64,000 bases of DNA from Epiperipatus broadwayi (lineage: Eukaryota > Onychophora > Udeonychophora > Euonychophora > Peripatidae), in assembly GCA_028023455.1 (NCBI GenBank), contig JAQFVV010006208.1, positions 7,052,963 through 7,116,962 of the forward strand, written 5' to 3'. The position numbers were made by a program, and so were the translations under genes. The notes under the pieces were generated by a model. The model ran no database searches. It was not told the DNA's origin and worked only from the letters and a program-made list of their open reading frames with translations. Below are positions 35,090 to 46,420 of the stretch, in pieces (within the stretch, counting starts at the first letter, position 1; each line of letters begins with the position of its first letter).

Positions 35090-35745
35090 AACATCATGTG
35101 ATCACCATTCTTTATGCTTACACAAGTTGTTTACACAGAGGCAAAACTCTCCATGCAATAGCATCACTAACTACAAACCAGAGTAATCAATGGATGCAAG
35201 AAGGTTTGTGCATAAAATCCATATCTAATACATATTCATCTAATATCCATTGATTACTCTGGCTTGCACTGAGTGGTGTTTACTGTATGGATAGTTTAAC
35301 CTTGGGGTAAGCATAAAGAGTGGTGATTATCTGATGCTTAGTGGTTTAATACCAATCCTGTCCAATAGGATTATGGTGACAGTTGTTATTAAAGAACCAA
35401 AGACATCAAAAAGTATGGATGCTGAACTGAGTTCAGATCTATATGACTATACAAGCTAATGAGTTGGATTGAAAACATTATTGTGATTTCATTTTAAACT
35501 CAAAGCTTTATAGTTAGCTAATAAGGTAAAAGATAGATACTGAAGGGTTGCATTAGATCCTAAAATTTAATTGCAGTGCTCTGAGATCCAAGCCTCCTCA
35601 CTGATGAAAGCCACAAGCTAGAAACTAGTCTGGGAATATTGGATGAGTAAGCAGTAGGAATTTTATGCACAAATCTTGTATCCATTGATTAATCCCGCTT
35701 GCACTGAGTGGCACTACTGCATGGAGAGTTTAGCCTCTTTGTATT
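35090..35745 (+). mobile_element. Family C element
   Basis: Inverted partial units at 35090-35300, then a full plus unit ending near 35740 with one hammerhead (35584-35646). Confidence 0.62.
35584..35646 (+). ncRNA. Type I hammerhead ribozyme motif, family C, core intact
   Basis: CTGATGA (35601-35607), helix II AGC/GCT with CACAA, GAAAC (35621-35625), TA, GTC (35628-35630). Helix I: CTCA/TGGG next to the core and ATCCAA/TTGGAT outside an internal loop. With 25558 it supports the AGC/GCT version of helix II. Confidence 0.78.
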
Positions 35746-35749
35746 CTCA

Positions 35750-37250
35750 ATGCTACATATTTAATAGTCATTTTTTACAATATTGTTAAAATTAATCAAA
35801 TACGTATAGTTGTAATATACATAAAAAAGTGTTCCTAGAACATTTGGCTTTTTAGTGATAATGTGTATGCATAACTTTTGATACCAATTTGGAATTCTAT
35901 ATATATATACCTTTGATTTTTAATCAAGTTTTAAGGTCTTATATATTTTACTCTTGTTGAAGACCCATAGCTTAATAATAACACCTGAAAAGTATAGTTT
36001 ATATATATACTATGTCTTTTAATATACATATATATAAAGGTAATAGTTTTCAACATGTACATATAGTATACACATACACTTATGATACAATTTTATTAAA
36101 AAGTGTATACAATAATATATTAAAAGTAATTAATATTTGAATACAAGTATAGAGTTAGATAAAATTAATGGGGATTTGAACTCAGACTTTCAAGACCCCT
36201 TCAGATAAATTATGAGCAACTTTATATTAAAATTAATATTACATTCAAAGATCAGCCTTTCAAGCTAATTGTGCATACGTCTTTTGAGAATGTTAAATAA
36301 TAAATGAATACTTCCCTCTACAATACAAGATATAGTATTTATACAGGAATAAAAGGAATCCTCTTATTCCTACGACTCAAATTCTTTTATATGAGCAAAT
36401 CTGAAGTACTGTTGAGGAAAGCATGAGAGTAGACTTCTCATTTTAAATTACTATTTACGATGTTTGAATGAATGACGTCTGTGAAATTGTCTAGAATTTA
36501 CTGAACGTCACTCTAACTGAAACTTAATTATAAGTAAATAAGCATTTATTTTTATATGATGCTATGTGTACAATTGTATTACATTCAGTATATATTTTTA
36601 TTTTTTCTATCAATAAATAAAAGTATTAATCCCTCTTCTTTTTTTATAAATGGATAAGAAAATTAGATAAAGAATAAGTATGATGGACGGACAACTAGTC
36701 CGAAATTAGAAAAATGACTTTATTCTCCGTTTCTTTTCTAAAATAAAACTTACTTTATTACTTTTGTACCCACCTTTATTTCTTTTATAATAAAACTGAT
36801 TAATGAAATGGGAAAAAAATAGTGATATTAAATTAAAAATTCAAGTTTTTTTATTGAAAGAGATTACGTTAACTACTTATTAGTGATATCCTGCAATCGC
36901 AACAGATCTAAAAAATATAAATTTATAAAGTTAAAATTTATTTTTCAAATGTGGGTAAGTTAAACTGAATATGACAATATGTTTTACTTAAAATGAAGAC
37001 CATTGACAAAAGATTCAATTACAGCTTTTGTATTCTTCTGATTGTGTCATTGTGTATTTGGATATAAACCCAAAACTATATTTTTATACCCACACACACA
37101 CACATAAGTATACACATCACATTTTACTTTAGTACATTTTTAAATTTTGTATAAGAATTTGTTTATACTTTTGTTGTGTATTCGAATGCAGGCGCTCAGA
37201 ATACCTACAACTAAATAAATAATAAATTTAGATACAGACTGGAATAATGT
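35750..37250. other. AT-rich intron, no feature
   Basis: Low-complexity AT sequence and a short CA repeat near 37090; no exon or element recognised. Confidence 0.5.
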
Positions 37251-37254
37251 TGAA

Positions 37255-37335
37255 AAGTTATTTGTAGCGAATAGTTATTGGTACGCTGCAGGACAGTATA
37301 TAGTTCTCTTGTGGTTCAATTCCCATGACACACAT
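37255..37335 (+). repeat. Possible tRNA-like SINE head
   Basis: A segment with AGTTATTGGTACGC (A-box-like) and GTGGTTCAATTCCCATG (B-box-like) about 40 nt apart. No second copy was found in the window, so the call is weak. Confidence 0.3.
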
Positions 37336-37523
37336 ACAGCTTGCTGCTTGGTGGGTGGTTTCCCTTAGTCTCAGTTTCCAAAACACTTTGGCTCCGCTCC
37401 TTAAACTGAGTTGTTTGGCTTCGTTCAACTGTTGCTTACGATCACGTTGGCTTCATACCGGAGTGCTGCATCATCACTTAAGCTTCTTACAGCTACCAAC
37501 CACTAAAATCTCTTATCAACAGT

Positions 37524-37612
37524 TCACTTGATAAATTCACTGGAATAAAATACCCGCACTTGCTGCACTTGATAAATTCACTGGAATAAGAAACCCACAC
37601 TTGCTGCACCTA
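37524..37612. repeat. Tandem duplication of about 43 bp
   Basis: ACTTGATAAATTCACTGGAA followed by a CTTGCTGCA segment appears twice in succession with few differences. Confidence 0.65.
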
Positions 37613-37743
37613 CTATTTATCATCGCAGTTTTGCCTGCGGCAATCCAGGGTTCAACCTTGATTGTTATCAGTTTTCCTCTCTGCATTTTTAATTAGTAAG
37701 TTCTCCTTCTATTGAATTAAGAAATATTTGTAATTAGCAAATA

Positions 37744-37983
37744 TTTCTTGGTATTTACCGAACGCAATTCTCTTATCACAAACGTAAATACACAAGTTTA
37801 ATCATTACTATTTAAACCTTTATCAATTAGCGATCTAAAAAAAATATATATTTCTCTAATATTTTTCTTGGTATTTACCGAACGCAATTCTCTTATCACA
37901 AACGTAAATACGCAAGTTTAATCATTACTATTTAAACCTTTATCAATTAGCAATCTAAAAAAATATATATTTCTCTAATATTT
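37744..37983. repeat. 120-bp tandem duplication
   Basis: Two nearly identical 120-bp units (start TTTCTTGGTATTTACCG at 37744 and 37864), differing at only a few bases, which implies a recent event or an assembly duplication. It lies about 300 bp upstream of the Ig exon at 38280. Confidence 0.85.
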
Positions 37984-38279
37984 TTTCATTTTTCTGGAGT
38001 GCAAAAAACTTACTATGAAATTTCAATGTACACATTTTACAAACACGACAACTTTTAAGATTTGCAAAAGTGCATTAATTTTTAAAGCATCAATATTATT
38101 CATGTTAAATGGAATACTGTAATTGCTTTAAAAATTATTTAGGAAATATTAACGTTTTTAAAAAAAGGTTTGATGAATAGACTTTTATAAATAGATATCT
38201 GATAACATAATAAATAAACAATTACACAAACAAAAAATGTTAAACATTATTCATTGCAAATTATATACTTTTTTTTTAG

Positions 38280-38570
38280 TTGCACCTGAATATTCTCTGG
38301 ATGCACAATATAAAGATGGCATTACGGTTGAAAAAGGTCAATTACTAAAATTAGATGTTTCCTATACCGGTGTTCCCCAGCCAACAATCACATGGAGAGA
38401 CAATAAAGGCCAAGTATTATGTGAAGCTTACAGAATTAGAATTGAAAATTTTGATGACGTGACTAAATTAAGGATAAAAGAAATAAGCAAACAGGACTCA
38501 GGTGTATACACTCTTACTCTAGAGAATGCTTTTGGCAAAGTTGAATGTCCTATAGCTGTTAAAGTTACAG
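38280..38570 (+). CDS. Twitchin/projectin-like exon: Ig (I-set) domain 2
   Basis: A 97-codon Ig domain beginning V-A-P-E-Y-S after acceptor ttttttag (to 38279) and ending VKVTG at donor gtaatt (38571). Landmarks are TVEKGQLLKLDVSYTGVP, the core Trp in TITWRDNKGQ, and SKQDSGVYTLTLENAFG (D-x-G-x-Y). It is the counterpart of the Ig exon at 11393, with the same spacing and the same A-x-Y-K/R-x-x-x-T-V-E-K-G start. The intron to the next exon is only 86 bp, the shortest in the window, whereas the intron before it is 7.6 kb. Confidence 0.93.
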
Positions 38571-38656
38571 GTAATTATATATATTGGCATATTTATCTAG
38601 ATATTTCTTTAATAAGAAATTTTTGTAATTTTTTTTTTTTTTTAAATTTTTAATAG

Positions 38657-38950
38657 ATGTACCTACTCCACCAAGAAATTTTAAGGCTATTAACATCACA
38701 CCTGAAACTATTACTCTGCAGTGGCAAACACCTGAAGATGACGGAGGAAGTCCAATTCTTAATTATGTTTTGGAAAAGAAAGGCACTACCAGGCGAGCAT
38801 GGCAGAGGCTTACCCAAACTCGAGATTTGACTTATGTAGCCATCAATCTACTTGAGGGTAAAGAATATGAATTCCGAGTAATGGCTGAAAACATTTATGG
38901 ATTAAGTGAACCTGCAGAAAGTGGTGCCATTATAGCAAAATGGCAATTTG
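38657..38950 (+). CDS. Twitchin/projectin-like exon: FN3 domain 5
   Basis: An FN3 domain of 98 codons (acceptor taatag to 38656, donor gtaaga from 38951), starting D-V-P-T-P-P-R-N-F. It contains TLQWQTPEDDGGSPILNYVL, RRAWQRLTQTRDLTYVA and YEFRVMAENIYGLSEPAE. It is the first FN3 of the third super-repeat visible here and most like domain 3 at 19573, sharing the W-Q-R and SEPAE features. The repeat at 39050-39320 begins about 100 bp after its donor. Confidence 0.93.
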
Positions 38951-39049
38951 GTAAGATGTATATCAATTTTATTCAAAATGTTAGTAATAACACACAGATT
39001 AGTATATGCACAATTCAAAATGTTAGTAATAACACACAGATTAGTATAG

Positions 39050-39320
39050 GCACAATGTTTCGAGAGGTATTATTCTCCCCTCTTCTTCAGGTGTTGCTGG
39101 TCTGACCAGTGACAATACTATCATGGAAATCGAACCTGGACCCTTAGATTCTTGAGTATTGAATTTTAAGGTAATGCCCAAAATTCAATACTCAAGAATC
39201 TAAGGGTCCAGGTTTGATTCCCATGCTAGTACTATCACTGGTCAGGCCAGCAACACCTGAAGAAGATGGGGGAGTAATATCTCTCGAAACATTGTGCATA
39301 TACTAATCTGTATGTATTAC
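39050..39320. repeat. Inverted pair of family B elements (tRNA-like head + hammerhead)
   Basis: The minus copy (CTGAAGA at 39090-39084, GAAA 39061-39058) and plus copy (CTGAAGA 39257-39263, GAAA 39286-39289) meet head to head at about 39180. B-box-like segments (GGTTTGATTCC in the plus copy) lie near the centre. Both have GTG after the short helix III segment, so cleavage is doubtful. Confidence 0.65.
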
Positions 39321-39439
39321 TAACAGTTGAAGTATATCAATTATCTCTATTTTATTTTTTAAAATTTTGTAAAATAATATTTAAAATTAATAATTTTTAA
39401 TACCTGGAGATAATGCATTGCAAAATTATCATATTTTCA

Positions 39440-39655
39440 TTATATATCACATGATAACCATCTCTATACTAGCACATAATTGTTGTAAACAAAGGCAAAA
39501 CTCTCCATACAGTAGTGTCACCCTGTGCCAAACAGAGTAATCAATGGATGCCAGGCACTAGATAGGGATTTTATGCACAAGCCTTCTGGCATCCATTGAT
39601 TACTCTGTTTGGCACAGAGTGGCACTACTGTATGGAGAGTTTTGCCTTTGTTTTC
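39440..39655. repeat. Family C end fragments (foldback)
   Basis: Two inverted arms of about 75 bp from the family C terminus enclose about 25 bp; the hammerhead is absent. A 103-aa frame reading through it is not a gene. Confidence 0.6.
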
Positions 39656-40394
39656 ATCATATATTGTGCACACGCATGGATTGACTTTTTCAGTAAAAAT
39701 TTAAGATATTCTTTGAAAAATTATTATAAAAATATGAAAAGAATATTATCTATAATAGTAAAAAAAATAGAAGATCTTTTAAAGAAAGTTGCTTTATACA
39801 TCTCGATACCAGTCGGGAGAACATCGGTAACTTTACATAAAACTGAAGTACAATTTGAGATAATACTCAATGTTAAACAAACAAATAGGAAAAGGAATAA
39901 AGAGTAAAAAGCAAATAAGAAATTTCTTTAGAAATCACTAAAGTCTATAAATAAGCTTCTGCTTGTGTCTGTCGATTTCTACACACACGCAGTAAATAAT
40001 TACAATCCATTGCCTTGCATCTTAAACGAAGGAAGTTCTTCGTGCACCAATTCTGATATGAATGACAAACCTAAACTTGTGCAGTTACCATAACAACAGT
40101 ATGTTAACAATCTACTGCCAATATAATATGCAAAACATACAATTATTATATTTCTTTGCACACACACCAAATAAATCTTCACAGGTTTTTTTTTTAATAG
40201 GAGTCCATTTTTGCATAATTATTTTTCATTTGCATAATTGATTTTAATATACATTTAAATGTATGTTTGACCTATCTGATTTCCATAGTGGCTTAATAAT
40301 AAATGAGATATATTATATACTGTCTACATTGTTAAATAATAAACTTTATTTACATATATACTATATATGCACAAACAGAGAATATATATGTAAA

Positions 40395-40845
40395 TGAAAA
40401 AATATGGGTGATTTAGTCTGCAAATTGTGTAAGGAAGGCATAGAAAATATTAGGCATTTGTTAATTGAATGTAAATGCCTGCAAGCAGAAAGGTTACAAA
40501 TAATGAAGTTGTAGAATAAATATAAACAAAGTGATTATACAGAAAGTGGGTTATTGGGTTTTTATGCTGGGTTTGGGAAAAGATACAGGGGATTTAGATA
40601 TGAAGACCATGGAGTTGACAAAGATTATGTTGTGGAAATGGGATGGAGCAGGATATGGGGAAACTTAGGGTGGGGAATGGAAAGGGAAGGTAAAGTGGCT
40701 AACAGGTTTCTCTGGGCATAGTTGCCGAGAGTTTCCTGACTCCGTTTAAGGAGAAGTCACAGTGAATCACATCACTAGATCGAGAAGATTCTTCCAAGGG
40801 CCATAGTGATTATTTATTTACATATTATGGTCACAATATTTTAAA
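40395..40845 (+). pseudogene. Non-LTR retrotransposon 3' end fragment
   Basis: One frame reads GDLVCKLCKEGIENIRHLL, then IEC: a C-x2-C...H-x4-C knuckle found after the RT domain of many LINEs. A frameshift follows, then low-complexity GGG-rich text ending in a stop and a 3' UTR-like stretch. It abuts the LTR at 40848. Confidence 0.65.
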
Positions 40846-40847
40846 GG

Positions 40848-41518
40848 TGTAATCTTACACGGACTCTAATAATTATGATTTATGTTCTCCCCAGAGGACA
40901 CAAAAGAGGCACTCAAGTATAGCTTTTATAATCTTTATTATATCCTATTTTCATTACTTTCTCCTTTCCCAATTATCTTTTTATAAGACTCAAAACTGAC
41001 TCAACCTATTTTTAAGGCAAAATACCCACAAAAATTTTACTCAATCAATTAGCAATATAATAAGTCCTATTATTTAACATTTTATAACTTTTCCTGAGGA
41101 AATATGATATCACAATCCTATGACCGATAGCAGTCCAAATTTATTATGGAGACCCTGTCAAAGTAGGGGTAAACCTTAAGGTGATTTAATATTAGAGAGA
41201 GCTGTATTGCGCTCCATTCCAGCCCTCTACTTTCACTCATATTAAATAATTTTATACTTATTATTAAAGGACAGCGTAAGTTTTCAGTTGTTTAATTACG
41301 ACTGGCGATTTTTACTTTTATGTACTCCATTTTTCGTCATAAGTTTCCAGGTGTTTGCTTATGACCAAAATTATAATTGAACTTTATCCCCCACCCCCCT
41401 TTTGTCTTTCAAGATTGAGCAGTTAACATTTTGGGAATCTAACCGATATGAACATTTGAGTCCAACAAAAATGAATATATATATAATCAAAGATATATTA
41501 CAAAGTAATATAACAACA
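40848..41518 (-). mobile_element. LTR (solo or 3' LTR) on the minus strand
   Basis: On the minus strand a 671-bp segment begins TGTTGTTATATTAC and ends AAGATTACA (TG...CA). It is directly preceded by a purine-rich tract (AAAAGAGGGGCGGTA, 41533-41519) that could serve as the polypurine primer of an LTR retrotransposon. No second LTR is in the window. Upstream on the same strand (41519-41940) is GC-richer sequence that may be the end of the internal region; no domain could be named. Confidence 0.45.
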
Positions 41519-42639
41519 TACCGCCCCTCTTTTCAATTCGATCAAAATAACATGATAAATCTCTATTAAAAATCCCATGCTCTAATTGTTGAAACTTTTA
41601 ATATACAACAGACACCATTGACAGAGTCTAGGTTGATATCACGCTTATTATAGAATAAGAGTTCACTTAAACAACAGTTTATATTTACCCTGTTTGATCA
41701 GTTTAAAATTTCACTATGAGGGTATAGTCCATATGTGATCTTAGTTCATAGCTTCTGGTGTGAATCCCTTTTAATCCTCTGGCCCCTGAACACATCCTTG
41801 GCTAATTGGCTGGCTTCATACTTTCCGTGGCTGGAAATCACTTGGGCAGCTCCAGTTGTCGGCTGGAAGATGGCTTTTCCTGGGAGGGAAGTCCTTGATG
41901 TTCTCTAGTGTGAGAACATTTTCATAGTGACATATATTAACACATTTAATGAAAAAGTTCTTAATAATCAAACAAAAGAAAACTCCGCAATTTATAAATT
42001 TTTCTGCAAACAGGATTCACATTTTCCAAGTTATTTTTAGCTACATTTTGTCACCTACAATTTACAATTGATAGACTCTAACAATATTTTTAATAACAAA
42101 TACGTCTTGGAGCTTGAGTTTCAACAATAGAATTAATTGCAAATCTTTCTAATTTTTCCCCAACCCATGTTTTTCCAAGAAATACACACAAAAAAAAGTT
42201 TTACGAAATTTTTTTTTATCTCAAGATACTATTTTATTTTGAGTTATAATTAATTTAAATAAATTAAAAGAAAATCCAACGAAAAAATCCTGATTTTTTT
42301 ATGAGATAAAAAAATCTTTAACCGATTTAATAAAGCTAATCTATTTTTGTACATTCTTCCTATAAACTACAGACATTTTTACTAAATTAAATATATATAC
42401 ACGTATATATGAGATAGTAGAAAATACCATCTCAATACTTTTAATCATATAGGTTATTTATAATTTATATAATATATTTTATGCATAACAAACTATATTT
42501 TAAATTAAACTTTCTATGACATATTTTTTAAAAAAAGAAGAAATACGTTTTTGTTTTAAACAAATTTTATTATGGTAATGTATATAAGAGATATTTTATT
42601 TGTTTGGACATATTTATAAAATATATTTTGAATAATTAG

Positions 42640-42942
42640 GTAAACCTGGAGCTCCGGGCCTACCTGAAGTTTTAAGTGTTGGCAAAGATTCTGCTACCTT
42701 AACCTGGTTGCCACCTCAGAACGATGGTGGAAGCCCTGTAACAGGTTACCATGTAGAAAAAAGACAAGGTACAAGTCCTCGATGGATTAGAATATCTAAG
42801 GAAAAACTCTCTGAACCTGTGTTTGAGGCTAGAGGTCTTATTGAAGGAGAGGAGTATCAGTTCAGAGTAATTGCTGAAAATAAAGCTGGAGAAGGCCCGC
42901 CAAGTGAGCCATCTGAGCCTGTAGCTTGCTTAGTCCCAATAG
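42640..42942 (+). CDS. Twitchin/projectin-like exon: FN3 domain 6
   Basis: An FN3 domain of 101 codons (acceptor aattag to 42639, donor gtaaat from 42943), starting G-K-P-G-A-P-G-L-P. It carries TLTWLPPQNDGGSPVTGYHV, RWIRISKEKLSEPV and YQFRVIAENKAGEGPPSEPS. It is the second FN3 of its super-repeat and slightly longer than the others at the C-terminal end (ACLVPIG). It is followed by the largest intron of the window (18.7 kb if the exon at 61639 is next). Confidence 0.93.
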
Positions 42943-43303
42943 GTAAATATACGCAATCAAATAATAATATTACATCTTAATTTCTTTGATTTTATATCAT
43001 TTTTGTTGTTTTGGTTTTTTTTTTAAGTTTCAAAATGGTCTTAACTTTAGTCTTAAATTCTTTTTCCTATATGTTTCAAAGAAAAATTTTCTAGTTTTAG
43101 AAATTATCTATATGCATATAAAAAACCATTAATCTTGATTACTTATTGTTCGGTAATTATTATTCAAGCAAAATTTCAAATATGACTTTAACATTTTGAA
43201 TAGAAAAAAATTATTTTGTGCAACCACTTGTAAACAAGATAAAAAAGGAAAAACATCCAGAAAATACTTATAAATTAATAAACCTAATTGCAGTAAACTG
43301 CTT

Positions 43304-43317
43304 TGGGGGGGGGGGGC
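43304..43317 (+). repeat. Poly-G tract
   Basis: A run of G bases, unusual in this AT-rich sequence and prone to length errors. Confidence 0.8.
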
Positions 43318-43619
43318 GTCTTAATTGAATTTGGATTGCAATGAAGGGATAAAAGATCGCTTGTTAATATCTCAAAAATTCACAAATTCAAAAAAGACAG
43401 AACTAGGATTTTCAGGTTAGTGGTATTTTCTGTATACACACATATAAAAATTCATTTTTGTTTATAAAATTGTATATAAAATTTGTTACATATAAGGCCG
43501 TATTCATATATGTGCATGTGCAAAATAGCAGTGAACCCTTTGCTAATGTTTAGAAATAGTGTTTACTATAAAAATAAATAAAAATAAACTTTTAATATAA
43601 GAATTTTTTTTTTTTTGAG

Positions 43620-43925
43620 ATTTCCATCATCAGATTTTCAATGAAATGGACGGCTGAAGAGTTGTGGTGGAGTGGATTGAAGCCTGTCCATTAAAGTATG
43701 AAGATTGGCTATCTTAATATAAGCTGAGCATTGATTGTATATATGTGTGGAGATAATAATCTGGACCAAGTGACGAGTGCTGGTTTAGCACGAAATACGT
43801 ATCTTGGTGAATGTTTATCTTTTCGGCGTGTGTGATCAAGAGTGCCAGCAGTATGACACAGTGTGGATAGTTGAGGGTCATATGAAAGTCTGAGTTTAAA
43901 CCCCTTATATAAAAATAAACTTTTA
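43620..43925 (+). mobile_element. Family E hammerhead-bearing repeat
   Basis: A plus-strand unit with hammerhead at 43762-43815: GTGACGA (first core base changed from C), helix II GTGCT/AGCAC, GAAA (43792-43795), palindrome ATACGTAT, C43803, and helix I ACCAA/TTGGT. Apart from one core base everything is kept. Confidence 0.65.
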
Positions 43926-44859
43926 TTTATTTACACAAATTTTGATAAATGATAATAATTTGAAATTCTAATCATTTATGATTTCGTGAAAAAGCAGCAG
44001 CATCGCAAACTTAAATCAGAGAAACCACATGATAAAAGCTGTTAATAATCAAAATCTTCAAATATGACCTTATATGACACTGAGAGACAGATAATTGGTT
44101 TAAAATATGGGTTGAAATGATAAATTTTTCTATAAATATTCTCATTTATTTATTTCAACATAGCTATTCATTTTGAACCTCACTAAAATTTGGTGCTATA
44201 TGTGGAAGAAGACGTATAAAGTCATTACGATATATTTTTCAATATTCCATGTAAAATTATCCATTATGATTTCGCTCTTTAATAATCATTGTTACACATA
44301 TATGGGTGTGGGGGGGTATGCATTTAATGAGATTCTTTCACTACATGTTTATAGACTATTATTTTTTATTAATTGAAAGAAATGTCTATAAAATTAAATC
44401 TGTAAAATGTAAATTAAAATTGAAGTATTATGAAAATAAAATCATAAATTGACTTAAGTAATATTTACTAAGGCATTAAACCTCAAGAATGTGCACTGGA
44501 AAATGCGAAGGTAGGGACCTCTACAGGTCTTAACCACAAGCTTACGCTATGGAAGAAAAGAGGGGACTTAAACAAGTTGACTCAAAGAATTGAAGAGCAG
44601 TAAAATACATTTTGGTTATCAAGGGAGTTATTTTATAAATGTTAGTTTGGTGTGGCAAATGTTAAATATATCCAGTAGTTTATTTTTAAAATTAGGCTTT
44701 ATGAATTTATTTCATTATTTAAAATAGATATAAAATTATAATAAATCGTTGCCTTCTGCTAAATAAATAATCAAAGGGTTTGTATAAGTGCCAATTTTAC
44801 GCACGCCCTTGACATTGTTAAGATCCGCAATAAGATTTAAATGTACATAAAGTTATAAA

Positions 44860-45385
44860 TGTTACTAAGAAATTATTCAAATGGAAGTCAATCTCTGATA
44901 ATGCGCTTCACTGACGTGAGCCATAAGCTCGAAACCAGTTGGTCTGGAGATGAGTGTTCTGAATAGAGATTTTAAATATTTTCTCGTACCACACTTATTA
45001 ATTAAGAGCTTGTTTGAGCTATTGATACGCTCTCTGTATTGCATTTTTGTAAATACAAGCTTATAAAAGTAATGTTACATTATATATGACTTGCTTTTTT
45101 GATTATTATATTATAAATGTCCGCATACACTCCTGCTGGTAAGAGTTTAAAAAACTTAAGTTTAGAGCGTACATTCTATATACACCAACTCTTACAGACC
45201 ATGCTTAAATCAGGGCTTGAGTCTATTGTGTACCTGATATTATAATCAAATATTCAATTGTACAAATCTATTTAAGTGATTCACTCAAGTTTTTTAAACT
45301 TTTACCGGTGGGAGAGTGCGCATAGATTTATAATATTTAAGAAGTAGCGCATTATCGGAGATTGACTTCCGTTTGAATAATTTCA
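44860..45385. repeat. Foldback carrying a family D hammerhead
   Basis: The outer arms (about 44870-44905 and 45350-45385) are inverted, as is an inner pair around 45127-45170 and 45284-45320 (CACTC...AGTTTAAA). The hammerhead lies just inside the left arm. Confidence 0.6.
44888..44973 (+). ncRNA. Type I hammerhead ribozyme motif, family D
   Basis: CTGACGT (44911-44917), helix II GAGC/GCTC, GAAA (44931-44934), helix III ACC-AGTT-GGT (3 bp, 4-nt loop), C44944 as cleavage base. Helix I: CTTCA/TGGAG, internal loop, ATCTCT/AGAGAT. The last core base is T rather than A in both family D copies. Confidence 0.7.
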
Positions 45386-45839
45386 AAGTTTTCAGCGCTT
45401 TTATAATAAAGGTTTAAATGTTACTAAGGGAAGTTTAACCATCAATTAAATTCAAATGCCCTATAATTTTGTACATTTATTTAGTGTTCATTATTCTTAT
45501 TTCCTTGATTATATGTCAGCATAATATTGGTAATTTTCCAGTTCAAGTAAAGGTTTTGATGAATTAAAAAATGAAGCTTCATATTCTCATTTCCAATGCC
45601 TACAAATTAATTTTGGCAAAAGTATGATGCTGGGTGACATTTGCCTTTTCGGAAAGCATCAACAACATTTGTTTTTCCAATTCTTTACATATCTCTGGTT
45701 TTAATATGGCAATCTAATCTATTTAAAATATAGGACAGTTTATTTTAATTGTTAATATCACAAACATAATCATAACTGTAAATTAAATTACATAATTGTT
45801 TTATACAAAAATATAAACCTTTTCTTATGTTGAAATGTG

Positions 45840-46420
45840 CTATATTTTTATGTGTGTGTAAAGCTGGAAAAACACTTATAAACAATTATGTTTTATATAT
45901 ATATGCATGTATGTTGAAATACATACATATTTAAAGCTTAAAAATAAGTATAATAAATTTTAATAGAAAGCAATAGTAAAGTGACATCTGTTGAAAAAAG
46001 TGATGGTTTGTACAAATGAAGGCAAACTATTACGAAAACACATTAATAAATTGCGATTAATGAAACCGATTCTGATCCAGAAGGTCAATCTGACGAACCT
46101 AAACAAGAACTTGAGCTGACCCAGCCCAATGAAGAAAAGGAAAAATGTTTAGCAGAAGAGACTAACACAAAAGAAACTGACATAGTTGTTAATCCATTTC
46201 TTTATTGAATTAAAAGAAAAAGAAAAAAAACAAGTTATCTTCGTGATTTTATTCTGAATGTAAGTCTCAAGTTGGGGGAAATGTGCACATATATAGCTTG
46301 AAAAACAGTTATAAACAATTGTGTTATATATATATATGCATGTATGTTGGAATACATACGCATTTAATGTTTAAAAATAAATATAATAAATTTTAATAGA
46401 AGGTAAAATTAAAACTTATC
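45840..46420. repeat. Direct repeat with acidic coding remnant
   Basis: About 140 bp at 45845-45985 recurs at 46285-46420. Between them one frame (46046-46206) reads DSDPEGQSDEPKQELELTQP and further Glu-rich residues to a stop, then RKKTSYLRDFILN after it. The latter resembles the end of LTR-retrotransposon integrases, so a degraded retroelement is likely. Confidence 0.4.

Noticed and set aside
37325-37531. 68-aa plus-strand frame
   Set aside because: Overlaps a possible SINE head and a tandem duplication; no domain.
39596-39907. 103-aa frame on the plus strand
   Set aside because: It begins in the family C foldback arm and continues in Lys/Ile-rich AT sequence; no domain.
46046-46206. Acidic frame as another twitchin linker exon
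   Set aside because: No acceptor in the required phase, an in-frame stop without a donor, and it lies between two direct repeat copies; a retroelement remnant is more likely.
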